Origin: Deltaproteobacteria bacterium | GTDB taxonomy: Bacteria > Desulfobacterota > DSM-4660 > Desulfatiglandales > Desulfatiglandaceae | DNA: 64,000 bases | NCBI GenBank assembly: GCA_021737785.1 | Contig: JAIPDI010000017.1 | Coordinates: 32,198-96,197, forward strand | Reading direction: 5' to 3' | Shown: positions 19,680-30,594 of the stretch, one piece after another | How the letters are laid out: every line of letters starts with the position of its first letter | Numbering within the stretch: the first letter of the stretch is position 1 | Notes under the pieces: model-generated | Database searches by the model: none | Seen by the model: the letters and a program-made list of their open reading frames with translations, nothing else | What the model was told of the DNA's origin: nothing | Made by a program: the position numbers and the translations under genes

Positions 19680-20342
19680 CTATCGGTGCTTGATATGCTT
19701 CAGCATCCGCTCAACTACCTCTTGAGCTGTTGAGGCCGTGGAATCGATAATAATGGCATCTTCGGCAGGCCTTAAGGGGGACAGAACCCGCATCCTGTCT
19801 TGATAATCCCTCTTTAGTAGATCTTCTGCCACCCCCTCCTCCGTGACCGCCTCTCCCCGTGCCAGCCGCTCCCTGAATCTCCTTTCTGCCCTTGCCTCAG
19901 CAGAAGCCGTCAGATAGAACTTCCAGGCGGCCCCGGGAAACACCACCGTCCCCATGTCTCTTCCTTCAGCCACAACTCCGCCGTCCTTTGCCATGTTTCG
20001 CTGGAGGTCCGACATGGCCTCCCGCACCTCCCGTACGGCAGAAATGCTGGAGGAAAGCATGTCCAACTCAGGACTCCGGATGAGACCCGAGATGTCTTCT
20101 TTGCCAAGGATGAGTCTGGGCGGATCCTCCCCCCTGTCAAACCAAAGGTCCATGTTCCTGCAGGCCGTTTCCAATGATCGGCCATCATGAAAATCTATGC
20201 TGTTTCTTTTTGCTGCCAGAGCTACCGCCCTGTACATCGCCCCGGTATCCAGGTATACATAATTAAGTCTCCTGGCCAGCATGCGGCTGACGGTGCTCTT
20301 CCCTGAACCTGCCGGACCGTCGATCGTGATGATCTGATTCAT
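19680..20342 (-). CDS. cmk: Cytidylate kinase
   Basis: Phosphorylates CMP and dCMP. The 220-residue protein has the P-loop DGPAGSGKST near the N-terminus, LDTGAMYRAVAL, the AEGRDMGTVVFP block and a lid region with RDYQDRMR and final DSTAS. The ATG at 20342 places the P-loop at the usual position; a longer frame from 20411 would add an unlikely leader. It precedes rpsA by 128 bp. Confidence 0.93.
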   Translation of the reverse strand: MNQIITIDGPAGSGKSTVSRMLARRLNYVYLDTGAMYRAVALAAKRNSIDFHDGRSLETACRNMDLWFDRGEDPPRLILGKEDISGLIRSPELDMLSSSISAVREVREAMSDLQRNMAKDGGVVAEGRDMGTVVFPGAAWKFYLTASAEARAERRFRERLARGEAVTEEGVAEDLLKRDYQDRMRVLSPLRPAEDAIIIDSTASTAQEVVERMLKHIKHR

Positions 20343-20893
20343 ATTGGCTCTTAAATATGCTTCAATCCTGATTTCTTCCGCCGGTCCCACACAGCCGGAA
20401 CTCGGGAACACGTAACTGTTCCGGCCCTGATAATCACCTCCCTCCCAAACATGGACTCGTAAATCTCTTGATGGCGGTTGAGTGCGTAATCAAAAAGAAA
20501 TCAGTCCGAACCTGGTCCTCAAGAAAAATAAGAGAGGTGGACATCCCCGACGTCTCGGTCCAGGCGGTCGGGGGCCGGGTGCGTGAGTTTGGCCTTTATA
20601 GCGAAAAGACGGGCAAATGTAAACGCCTCTTCCCGAGGGGTACGCCCTTTTTTATCCTTCACAGAATATTTTTGCTGATTTCTCCTTGACTTGAACTCAC
20701 TGATCAACTATTTTCTATTCGATTGCGCAACCGATCAGGAGAGATTCCGTGTCTTCAGATAAGGGCATTATGCACACATGCAACCAGATGCCCGGACGCA
20801 AACCACACGATAGTCTTTTTCGGCAAACAAACACCGTTTCACAGAAAGAATTTTGAAAAGGGTATTTTGCAAAGGGCTTTACAAGGGGGAAAA
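20343..20893. other. Divergent intergenic region between cmk and the IHF/HU gene
   Basis: About 550 bases. It holds a promoter facing right at 20686-20714; a frame reading into the IHF gene from 20723 has no ribosome site at its start. No other gene is supported. Confidence 0.5.
20686..20714 (+). promoter_or_regulatory. Sigma-70-type promoter for the IHF gene and SRP RNA
   Basis: TTGACT at 20686-20691, a 17-base spacer and TATTTT at 20709-20714, about 180 bases before the IHF start. The long leader could carry regulation, but no specific structure was identified. Confidence 0.5.
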
Positions 20894-21172
20894 ATGAACA
20901 AATCGCAAATGATAGAAGCCTTGGCCAAAGAAGAGAAGTTGCCCCTGAAAAAGGCGGAAGAGGTGGTGAACACTGTCTTTGGAGAAATTGAAGCAGCCCT
21001 GGTCAGAGGTGAAAGGGTTGAAATCAGAGGACTCGGGAGTTTCAAAGTAAAAGAATACGGCGGGTACCAGGGCCGAAATCCCAAGACAGGGGAAATGATA
21101 AAGGTGGCCAGCAAGAAACTGCCTTTCTTTAAAGTGGGAAAAGAGCTTAAAGAGCGGGTAGACCTCCAGTAA
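20894..21172 (+). CDS. IHF/HU-family DNA-bending protein
   Basis: A 92-residue nucleoid protein. MNKSQMIEALAKEE begins the dimerisation helices. RGLGSFKVKEYGGYQGRNPKTG contains the DNA-intercalating arm with the conserved RNP, and PFFKVGKELKERV is the C-terminal helix typical of IHF beta/HU. The start at 20894 follows AAGGGGGAAAA and gives the canonical length. Its position two genes from cmk-rpsA on the opposite strand recalls the E. coli rpsA-ihfB neighbourhood, but the orientation differs. Only 8 bp separate its stop from the SRP RNA. Confidence 0.9.
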   Translation: MNKSQMIEALAKEEKLPLKKAEEVVNTVFGEIEAALVRGERVEIRGLGSFKVKEYGGYQGRNPKTGEMIKVASKKLPFFKVGKELKERVDLQ

Positions 21173-21180
21173 GTAAGAAA

Positions 21181-21414
21181 CGGTGAGACCCTTGGTCGTG
21201 CTAGACGGGGAGTTAGCGGTGCCCTGTGACCCGAAATCCGCTCATGCGGGGTTGAAAATCCTCCAGGAGAACTCTGATACCACCTGCTCCTGTGTCGCAT
21301 TCGGCGTTGACATGGACCTCACGTAACAGGCGCTTGCGAACCCCGTCAGGTCCGGAAGGAAGCAGCGGTAAGTGAGAATGCCTGTGTCGTGATGACCTCT
21401 ATGTTATTTCACCG
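21181..21414 (+). ncRNA. ffs: Signal recognition particle RNA with Alu-like 5' domain
   Basis: The hallmark helix-8 sequence GTCCGGAAGGAAGCAGC, which binds Ffh with its GGAA loop and AGCAG bulge, lies at about 21351-21367. The 5' part contains GTGCTAGACGGGG, AGTTAGCGGTGCCC and a third hairpin (TCCGC...GCGGG) as in Alu domains, giving a long form of about 230 bases rather than the 114-base 4.5S RNA. The ends are estimated from complementarity of CGGTGA (21181-21186) with TCACCG (21409-21414); they are approximate. It is close enough to the IHF gene to be cotranscribed and processed. Confidence 0.88.
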
Positions 21415-21514
21415 TGCGGCACGGACGGATGGGTCATAGTTTGAATGAGGATGCACGGCCAAGGACTCTAAATCAGTGCATAAAGAGATTCCCCTCTGAT
21501 GGGTCTGCTTCCCC

Positions 21515-22330
21515 ATGAACACCATGCCTGACCGACCCGGCCTGAGATGGATGGCGCAATCGGTTCCATATCTCAGATACTCCATCCTTTCCAGTTATCC
21601 GCAGCTCTCACATGCCGTATTTACCCGGCTCGGCGGGACGAGCCGCCCGCCATATGATCGTCTGAATACCAGTTATGATGTGGGAGATCTTTCATGTCAT
21701 GTCGCTGCGAATCTTGACCTTATCAAGAGTACCCTCGGCGCCGGCCAGCTCACATACATGGAGCAGGTCCATGGGACCAGAATTCTCGTGATTCGCAGAG
21801 GGGACGAAGTGGGCAGGAAGGAGATACCGGCAGCAGACGCCGTCATCACAAATGCCCCTGATCTTGCGGTCTTGGTAAAGCAGGCGGATTGCCAGGGGAT
21901 TATTCTTTTCGACCCTGACCGGAACGTCGTCGCCGTTATCCACTGCGGCTGGCGGGGAAATGTGGCAAATATTCTCAAAAAGGTTGCGGCACGGATGAGA
22001 ATTGACTTCGGCTGTGAGGAATGCAACCTTCTGGCGTGCATTGGACCCTCCCTCGGTCCCTGTTGCGCCGAATTTGTGGATTATAAGACAATATTCCCGG
22101 ACGATTTTCAGGCATTCAGGGTCAAACCGGACTATTTTGATCTAAAAGCCATCAGCCGCTGGCAACTCCTAAACGCAGGGCTCAGGCAAGAGAACATTCA
22201 AATCTCCGACATCTGCACACGCTGCCGTACCGACCTCTTCTACTCATACCGGGGGGAAGGGAGAACAGGACGCTTCGGGACCGTGGCGATGTTGAGGCAA
22301 GGAGAGGTGCGTCATGCAAACGTCCACTAA
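21515..22330 (+). CDS. YfiH/LACC1-family purine nucleoside phosphorylase-type protein
   Basis: A 271-residue member of the family first called polyphenol oxidase or multicopper-like YfiH and now known to act on purine nucleosides (phosphorylase and deaminase activity). Conserved residues are visible in MEQVHGTRILV, ADCQGIILFD, CGWRGNVANILKKV with the zinc His/Cys pair, and CIGPSLGPCCAEF. The end ICTRCRTDLFYSYR...GRFGTVAML is diagnostic. The precise start is unsure, since a second ATG follows at codon 4. Its last 17 bases overlap pyrG, implying coupling. Confidence 0.87.
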   Translation: MNTMPDRPGLRWMAQSVPYLRYSILSSYPQLSHAVFTRLGGTSRPPYDRLNTSYDVGDLSCHVAANLDLIKSTLGAGQLTYMEQVHGTRILVIRRGDEVGRKEIPAADAVITNAPDLAVLVKQADCQGIILFDPDRNVVAVIHCGWRGNVANILKKVAARMRIDFGCEECNLLACIGPSLGPCCAEFVDYKTIFPDDFQAFRVKPDYFDLKAISRWQLLNAGLRQENIQISDICTRCRTDLFYSYRGEGRTGRFGTVAMLRQGEVRHANVH

Positions 22331-23930
22331 ATATATTTCGGTCACAGGCGGCGTCCTTTCAGGCCTTGGCAAAGGGATCGCCGCCGCCTCTATCGGACAC
22401 CTTCTTTCCTCAAAATTGAAGATCATACCCATTAAGTGTGACGGCTATCTCAATGTAGACCCGGGGACCATGAATCCGTTTGAGCACGGAGAGGTTTTTG
22501 TCCTGGATGACGGAGGAGAGGTCGACATGGATTTCGGTCACTATGAAAGGTTCCTGGGGGTCACGTGCAAATCCAATTGGAACCTGACCATGGGCAAGGT
22601 CTTCGACACTGTGAGAAAAAAGGAGCGAAGGGGAGATTACCTTGGAAAAACGGTCCAGTACATCCCCCATGTGACCGATGTCATAAAAAATCACATCTTC
22701 GAGGTGGTGAGGGATGAAAAACCGGATCTTGTTATCATAGAGATCGGCGGAACTGTAGGCGATATTGAAAATGAACTCTTTCTGGAAGCCATGCGCCAGA
22801 TGAAAGAAGATGTGGGGAGGGAGAATATCATTTACATCCATCTCACCTACGTGCCGATTCCCTACGGGGTCAACGAACAAAAATCCAAACCCACCCAGCA
22901 GAGCGTCAATCTTCTAAAACAGCGCGGAATCTTTCCCGACATCATCATCGGCAGGTGCCCCGACTTTCTCACCAAGGAAATCAAGGCCAAGATCGCCAGT
23001 TTCTGCGATGTCAACCCCGAGGCGGTCATCACCGGCCTGGACGTGGAGGATATCTACGAAATCCCCATTATTTTTGAGCATGAAGGTCTCCCCGAGATTA
23101 TCCACAAAAAACTCAACATTTACAGCCCACCCGATTTGAGGCGGTGGAAGAACCTGGTGGATAATCTCAAAAACCCAGACAGGAACATTACCATTGCCAT
23201 GTGTGGGAAATACACCCGGCTGGAAGACTCCTATGCCTCCATCATCGAGTCATTCAACCATTGTTCCGCCCATTTCCGGTGCAAGATAGATCTCAAGTGG
23301 GTCGACACCACAGACCTGAAAGACGCCTCATTTCTGGAGGCCTTAGATGGCCTTGTTATCCCCGGCGGGTTCGGGTCAAGGGGAACCGAGGGTAAAATTG
23401 AAGCGATCCGTCTGGCCAGGGAGCAAGACATCCCCTTTCTAGGCCTCTGTTTGGGGCTCCAGTTGGCGGTAATCGAGTTTGCCAGGAATGTCTGCGGTCT
23501 GGCAGGCGCCAATTCTACGGAAATAGCGCCGGATAGCCCCCAACCCATCATCGATATCCTTCCTGAACAAAAAGAGGTCACAGACAAAGGCGGGACCATG
23601 CGGCTCGGGGCCTATCCGGCAATGCTAAAAGAAGGAACCCTGGTTCATTCCCTGTATGGCAAGACTGAGGTATCGGAGAGACATCGGCACCGTTATGAGG
23701 TCAACCCGGACTACCATGGAATTCTGCAGGAAAACGGGATGGTCCTGTCCGGCATGTCCCTGGACGGCAGGCTGGTCGAATTTATTGAATTGCCCCAATT
23801 GGCATTTTTTGTCGCTACCCAGGCGCATCCGGAACTCAAATCCAGAATGGAAAGGCCGGCCCCTCTCTTTTATGGATTTGTCCGGGCATGTCTTGACAAG
23901 GCGGGGGCGGCGTCCCAGTTGGAAAGATAG
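22314..23930 (+). CDS. pyrG: CTP synthase
   Basis: ATP- and glutamine-dependent amination of UTP. The 538-residue enzyme has the synthetase domain (about 1-266) starting KYISVTGGVLSGLGKGI with the P-loop, and a C-terminal class I glutamine amidotransferase with oxyanion GGFGSRGTEGK, nucleophile cysteine in GLCLGLQLAV and catalytic HPE in QAHPELKSR. Length and motifs are normal. Its end overlaps the oppositely oriented penicillin-binding gene by 61 bp. Confidence 0.97.
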   Translation: MQTSTKYISVTGGVLSGLGKGIAAASIGHLLSSKLKIIPIKCDGYLNVDPGTMNPFEHGEVFVLDDGGEVDMDFGHYERFLGVTCKSNWNLTMGKVFDTVRKKERRGDYLGKTVQYIPHVTDVIKNHIFEVVRDEKPDLVIIEIGGTVGDIENELFLEAMRQMKEDVGRENIIYIHLTYVPIPYGVNEQKSKPTQQSVNLLKQRGIFPDIIIGRCPDFLTKEIKAKIASFCDVNPEAVITGLDVEDIYEIPIIFEHEGLPEIIHKKLNIYSPPDLRRWKNLVDNLKNPDRNITIAMCGKYTRLEDSYASIIESFNHCSAHFRCKIDLKWVDTTDLKDASFLEALDGLVIPGGFGSRGTEGKIEAIRLAREQDIPFLGLCLGLQLAVIEFARNVCGLAGANSTEIAPDSPQPIIDILPEQKEVTDKGGTMRLGAYPAMLKEGTLVHSLYGKTEVSERHRHRYEVNPDYHGILQENGMVLSGMSLDGRLVEFIELPQLAFFVATQAHPELKSRMERPAPLFYGFVRACLDKAGAASQLER

Positions 23931-25237
23931 TAGTTCATGATGATCCGGCCGAGTTCCCCGGCCCTGATCCCCAGTTTTTCACCATGTACGCCCATGACTG
24001 CCACACATACCTTCCTGGCACCATCGGAAGAGATGGCATAGGCGGTCAGCCAGTCATATTTAAAGCGTCCGGTCCGGTCATTGATGGTGCCGGTCTTTGC
24101 GCCCAGTTCCAGGTCCCTGAAGGCCTTTTTTATCCGTAATCGACGAAAAGAACGCCTGCACGTCCCATGAGTGACGGTCTCCCGCATCAGAATCCTGAGA
24201 TCTCCGGCGGTTTCCCTGGTGATGGAAGTTGCCATTCTGGACGGTCTGCCCGTATATAGGATCTCGCCGTCCTCCCGCAGGACCCTCTTGACCAGCAAGG
24301 GCCTCATCATGACCCCATTGTTGGCAACTGCGGATGCCAGAAGGACCGCGTGAAGGGGTGATATCATAGTCCTCTTGTTAAAACCGGTGGCGATTTCCGC
24401 CAGGCCGAAATCATCCTCCGGCACATCGACGATGCTCCTGCCCACCGGAAGATCAAATGGAATCGATCGATTGAAGAAAAATTTTTCAGCCGAATCGCTC
24501 ATAACCTGTTGGCCGAGATCGTATATCCCCAGTTTCCCGAAAACAGGATTAATAGAAGAACCAAATGCCTCCTTGAAGCTCATTTCAGTGGTATATCGTC
24601 CTCTCGCCTGTTTCAACTGACGTTTATAGAGGGTATACTTGCGCCCATCGAAATAGACCTTACGATCCGGAGTAAACCCTGCGCATTCCAGGGCTGCAGC
24701 CGCAGCCACGATTTTGAAAAGGCTGGCGGCCGGAAAGTCCGCTTTGAGACAGAGTCCCTCGCCATTCCCCGTTGCGTCATAATCGGCCATGGCAAGAATC
24801 CGGCCGTCCTCGGGTCGCAGTACCACCACAGCCGCCTTTACAGTGTGTGATTTTTCAAGGAGTTCGGAAATGTAGTATTGCAGGTTCGGATCTATGGACG
24901 ATTCCACGATGAGGGATTCACCCGCTCTTTCGAGGACGATCCGGTCGCTCAAATGTGCAGGATTCAGCTTCAGGTCCGCCAACTCGAGGGTAACAGGCTC
25001 TTGTGGCAAGGATTTGACCGGTGTGTTTTCTACCGCCGAAGAGAGGATCCCCGCCTCGCCCTTCTGATCGGTAAGCGATGGAATCACGAAAAAGTAAAAA
25101 AAGAGGCCTGCCAAGAAAATCCCCGAACAAAGGATAATCAGCGGTGCCCGGTGAATGGCCCTCCTCGACGGACGGGTCTTCTGTGAGATCTTGGTGTGTT
25201 CCCGCCAGCCGGAAGAATAGGGGTGATTTGTGCTCAT
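23870..25237 (-). CDS. Penicillin-binding D,D-transpeptidase (monofunctional)
   Basis: A 455-residue peptidoglycan cross-linking enzyme anchored by one transmembrane helix at about 31-52. All three penicillin-binding motifs are present: SxxK as SLFK (S172-K175), SxN as SIN (S228-N230), and KTG in GAKTGTIND. The region before the first motif is short and lacks a recognisable glycosyltransferase domain, so this is a small class B-like or standalone transpeptidase. The C-terminal 20 codons overlap the pyrG 3' end on the other strand. It stands alone, not in a division operon, so it is probably not FtsI itself. Confidence 0.85.
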   Translation of the reverse strand: MSTNHPYSSGWREHTKISQKTRPSRRAIHRAPLIILCSGIFLAGLFFYFFVIPSLTDQKGEAGILSSAVENTPVKSLPQEPVTLELADLKLNPAHLSDRIVLERAGESLIVESSIDPNLQYYISELLEKSHTVKAAVVVLRPEDGRILAMADYDATGNGEGLCLKADFPAASLFKIVAAAAALECAGFTPDRKVYFDGRKYTLYKRQLKQARGRYTTEMSFKEAFGSSINPVFGKLGIYDLGQQVMSDSAEKFFFNRSIPFDLPVGRSIVDVPEDDFGLAEIATGFNKRTMISPLHAVLLASAVANNGVMMRPLLVKRVLREDGEILYTGRPSRMATSITRETAGDLRILMRETVTHGTCRRSFRRLRIKKAFRDLELGAKTGTINDRTGRFKYDWLTAYAISSDGARKVCVAVMGVHGEKLGIRAGELGRIIMNYYLSNWDAAPALSRHARTNP

Positions 25238-25436
25238 GTGAAACTTGAGGTTCAGGTTAAAGCGTTCAGGGGTTCTGGTCTATTCGAGATACTACTTTTG
25301 GATGTTGGAGTTGGGGTTTATGCTTTAGCATGGCGTCGGGTTTCTTCCTCATGCAAACTGGTCTGCCCGCCCCGCGGAGGTTCAGATGGGGACAGCCCAC
25401 AAGCCGGGAGACTCTTGCTGGGAGGTAATAGGACGC

Positions 25437-27164
<1,728 letters not shown>

Positions 27165-28562
27165 ATGAAATATCCGACATCAAAAAACAGGTCCAATATC
27201 TTCTGGGACTTTTTCGCTTCGGTCAAGTTGGCGATCGTACTCCTGATCGTCCTGGCCATTGTGTCTATCCTGGGAACACTGATCCCTCAGCAACAGGGAG
27301 CCGCCCAATTCGCCGGTCGCCTAAGCCCGGGTACGCTTAGGTTCTTTACGGCTCTCGACCTGTTCGACGTGTACCACTCCATATGGTTCAGGGTCCTTTT
27401 GGGGGTCATTACCCTCAATCTGATTATCTGTTCTCTTGACAGGTGGCCCGCTACATGGAAGCGATTTACTGCCCTTCCGAAACCCGACCGGGAAAAACCT
27501 TTTGAGGGGTTGCCGCCCGAGCGATCCTCTCTTACAGACGAGGCCCCGAAAGAAGCAGCAGAGCGGATCGGCCGATTGCTCCAATCCCGCTACAAAAAAA
27601 TAAGGGAAAAGGAGGTGGAGGGGAATCGGTTTTTTTATGCAGAAAAAGGAGGGCTTTCCCTTTTCGGCGTTTATTTCGTTCATGTGAGCATACTCCTTAT
27701 CCTTGTGGGCGGGATGGTGGGCTCCTTTTTCGGCTTTGAGGCCTATGTCAATATCCCGGAGGGCGAACAGACAGACACGGTCATGCTCCGGAAGGGAATG
27801 AGACCCCTAAAACTGGACTTCAGCGTACGCTGCGACCGGTTCCTGCTGGATTTCTATAAAAACGGCGCACCCAAGGAATACCGCTCCGATCTCAGCTTTC
27901 TTGTCAACGGAAAAGAGATCGAAAAACGTGGTGTCCTGGTGAACCATCCCGTGGAATTCATGGGAGTTACCTTTTATCAGTCGAGTTACGGCACCACGCC
28001 GGGCAGGACGGTTGATCTGAGAATATCCGGTCCGGGGGACTCAGAGACCGCCATGGAGGTGGAATCCGGAACGACGGTTAAACTCCCCGGCGGCGAAGGG
28101 GCCTTCAGGGTGGCGGACGCGAGGGGAGATATCATGAATATGGGGCCTGCCATCCTCATTTCGGTCCAGCCCGCCGGCGAGACCGACACCAGGGACTTCT
28201 GGGTGTTCAAGAACCGGGAGGAGGTCCTCAGCAGGCTTCCCGAGCCGATGCGCCGGTCCCCCAAATTCGATCCTACCGCCTTCCCGCCGTATACCTTTTT
28301 CCTTGAAGATATGGGAACCCGGTATTACACCGGGCTTCAGGTCAACAGAGATCCCGGAGTCCCCATCGTCTGGGGGGGGTGTTTTTTTATGGTCTTGGGT
28401 CTTTTTTTCACTTTTTTCACCTCCCACCGCAGAATATGGATCCGGATATTGGGTGCAGTACCAGAGGCCAGGATCGAGGTTGCGGGGACATCCAATAAAA
28501 ATCCGGTGGGTCTCGAGAGGGAACTGGAACATCTGATGGGGGATATACGTAAGATTGATTAA
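27165..28562 (+). CDS. resB: ResB/Ccs1 cytochrome c biogenesis protein
   Basis: Half of the system II haem handling and ligation complex for periplasmic c-type cytochromes. The 465-residue protein has ResB-type membrane helices at about 15-35, 70-90 and 165-190, a large periplasmic domain, and a last helix at about 405-425. VKLAIVLLIVLA...LGTLIPQQQ and the VNHPVEFMGVTFYQSSYG block are characteristic. ccsA follows 140 bp downstream on the same strand, the usual partner, implying that the organism matures c-type cytochromes. Confidence 0.9.
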   Translation: MKYPTSKNRSNIFWDFFASVKLAIVLLIVLAIVSILGTLIPQQQGAAQFAGRLSPGTLRFFTALDLFDVYHSIWFRVLLGVITLNLIICSLDRWPATWKRFTALPKPDREKPFEGLPPERSSLTDEAPKEAAERIGRLLQSRYKKIREKEVEGNRFFYAEKGGLSLFGVYFVHVSILLILVGGMVGSFFGFEAYVNIPEGEQTDTVMLRKGMRPLKLDFSVRCDRFLLDFYKNGAPKEYRSDLSFLVNGKEIEKRGVLVNHPVEFMGVTFYQSSYGTTPGRTVDLRISGPGDSETAMEVESGTTVKLPGGEGAFRVADARGDIMNMGPAILISVQPAGETDTRDFWVFKNREEVLSRLPEPMRRSPKFDPTAFPPYTFFLEDMGTRYYTGLQVNRDPGVPIVWGGCFFMVLGLFFTFFTSHRRIWIRILGAVPEARIEVAGTSNKNPVGLERELEHLMGDIRKID

Positions 28563-28701
28563 TGGAGGATCGGCTATTGAGACCACTTGCGGACCGTAAG
28601 GATCACCATTAAGGCAGAGGTTTTGACCTCTAACCGGGAACCGGCATCCGGTATCCATTCCGAACCGCGGATCATACACTCCACCAAAAGGGCGGAAAAT
28701 C

Positions 28702-29541
28702 ATGTTAGATTCCATCATCCTAAGCTATACAACGTTTGTCTATTTCGCTGCGTTTATGCTCTACCTCCTCGGCATGGTCATGAACCGGGCGCTTCTTGCC
28801 AAACTGGGCACCTTCGCGTCCCTCCTCGGGCTTACCGCCCAGACCGCGGCCATCATTCTCAGGTGGGTGACATCCTATAAGATGGGTATCGGTCATGCAC
28901 CTTTTTCCAATCTCTATGAATCCCTGATCTTCTTTGCCTGGACCCTCATGTTTCTCTATATGATCGTGGAATGGCGGACCAAAAACAGGACCTTCGGCAC
29001 CTTTGTCACGCCGCTGGCATTCCTGGCCATGGCCTATGCCTCCTTTTCCCCCGGTATCAGCAGCCATATCCAGCCGCTGATCCCCGCGCTCAAGAGCAAC
29101 TGGCTCATCAGTCATGTAATCACCTGCTTTTTCGGCTATGCTGCATTCGGCGTTTCTTTCGGTCTCAGCATCATGTATCTGATGAAGCGGCTGGACGCGC
29201 CGGAGAGGAAAAATATCTTCCTGAAACTGATCCCCTCACAGGGGATCCTTGACGATCTCAATTACCAGATGATTGTCATAGGGTTCCTGATGTTGACCCT
29301 CGGCATTATCACAGGATCCGTCTGGGCGCATTCCGCATGGGGAAGCTACTGGAGCTGGGACCCGAAAGAGACATGGTCTCTCATTACCTGGCTCATCTAT
29401 GCCGCGGTGATTCATTCACGGATGGTAAGGGGTTGGAAGGGGAAAAGAATTGCCATCCTCTCCATGGTCGGGTTTTTCTGCGTCTTATTCACCTATTTCG
29501 GCGTCAACTATCTCGCCGGTCTCCACAGCTATGCGAAGTAA
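28702..29541 (+). CDS. ccsA: CcsA/ResC cytochrome c biogenesis protein
   Basis: Multi-helix membrane protein (279 residues, about eight helices) that carries haem and ligates it to apocytochrome together with ResB. The tryptophan-rich haem-binding WWD-type motif appears as WGSYWSWDPKETWSL near residue 215. Conserved histidines lie in ISHVITCF and AAVIHSRM. A ribosome site is not obvious, but the frame and length fit the family. Confidence 0.92.
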   Translation: MLDSIILSYTTFVYFAAFMLYLLGMVMNRALLAKLGTFASLLGLTAQTAAIILRWVTSYKMGIGHAPFSNLYESLIFFAWTLMFLYMIVEWRTKNRTFGTFVTPLAFLAMAYASFSPGISSHIQPLIPALKSNWLISHVITCFFGYAAFGVSFGLSIMYLMKRLDAPERKNIFLKLIPSQGILDDLNYQMIVIGFLMLTLGIITGSVWAHSAWGSYWSWDPKETWSLITWLIYAAVIHSRMVRGWKGKRIAILSMVGFFCVLFTYFGVNYLAGLHSYAK

Positions 29542-29670
29542 CGCCCAGGTGAGAAACCGGGTTCTGGATATTTGGAACTCGTCGGATGACCGGAGGCTGG
29601 AGACGGGGGATGCCATGTTCCCGATCTCTGATCTCCCACATCCGAGTTCTGTCATCCGACCGCCGTTTCC

Positions 29671-30492
29671 CTACGGTGTAGGATACCTCGCAAATCGTGA
29701 AAATGCCTCGGCATACGCTTTTCCGCCCACCCGATAGGTGTCATTATGACCCGCTCCCGGAATCGGGTAAAAACTCTTGGGATCCGGTGACGCCTCATAC
29801 AATATTCGGCCCATCGAAAAGGGGACAATCTCATCCTTTTCTCCGTGGATGATAAATTTGGGGGCATGGATTGCCTTGATTTTCTCAATATTATTGTAGT
29901 TGACGGGTAAGACGGGCGAGACGAGCTGAAAAAGAAACATCTGTCTCGCCATGTCCCTGGTGGAGGTAAAGGCGTTCTCGATGATAAGCGCCCTGACCTC
30001 CCTTCTCATGGCAATTTCAATGGCCGCTGCAGCCCCGAGGGAGCGGCCGAAGGGGATGATGCGGTCCGGCGGGAGCTTCCTGCGCGAGACCAGGTAATCA
30101 TACGCTGCCAGGCCATCCTGGTAAATGCCCTTCTCCGAAGGACTTCCCTTGCTCCGGCCGTATCCCCGGTAGTCATAGATAAAAACCTGGAGATCCTGAT
30201 CCAGCAGCACCTTTACATTCTCAAGTCGATGGGAGATGTTGCCTGCGTTTCCGTGGCAAAAGAGGATGACCGGGGCCCTGTTGTCTAAAGGGAAAAACCA
30301 TCCGTGAAGCCGGGTGCCGTCCGCGGCCTCAAACGACACATCTTCAGCGATTAGTCCCCAGTCTGCAGGGGCCGCGTCAAGAGAACGCTCCGGGAAAAAA
30401 ATAAAGAAGTTTTCAATCCTGGAATACCCCAGATAAGATAAAAGACCCAATAAGACCACCAGAAGGATGAGACCGGACCTGCCTCTAGACAT
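29671..30492 (-). CDS. Alpha/beta hydrolase, membrane-anchored (Bem46-like)
   Basis: A 273-residue serine hydrolase with one N-terminal hydrophobic anchor (about 8-25). The oxyanion region is FCHGNAGN, the nucleophile elbow is GRSLGAAAA, and the acid and base appear in HGEKDEIVPF and GAGHND near the end. The Bem46/YfhR-like family has no settled substrate. It converges with ccsA across about 130 bp. Confidence 0.82.
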   Translation of the reverse strand: MSRGRSGLILLVVLLGLLSYLGYSRIENFFIFFPERSLDAAPADWGLIAEDVSFEAADGTRLHGWFFPLDNRAPVILFCHGNAGNISHRLENVKVLLDQDLQVFIYDYRGYGRSKGSPSEKGIYQDGLAAYDYLVSRRKLPPDRIIPFGRSLGAAAAIEIAMRREVRALIIENAFTSTRDMARQMFLFQLVSPVLPVNYNNIEKIKAIHAPKFIIHGEKDEIVPFSMGRILYEASPDPKSFYPIPGAGHNDTYRVGGKAYAEAFSRFARYPTP

Positions 30493-30594
30493 AATAACGA
30501 TAGGGGTTCATTTTGGCTTTCCGATAATAGGATCGCAAATACTCGGCCAAATTTCAATGACAAGAGTATTGCAATCCAGGCAGCTTCTTTTTTA

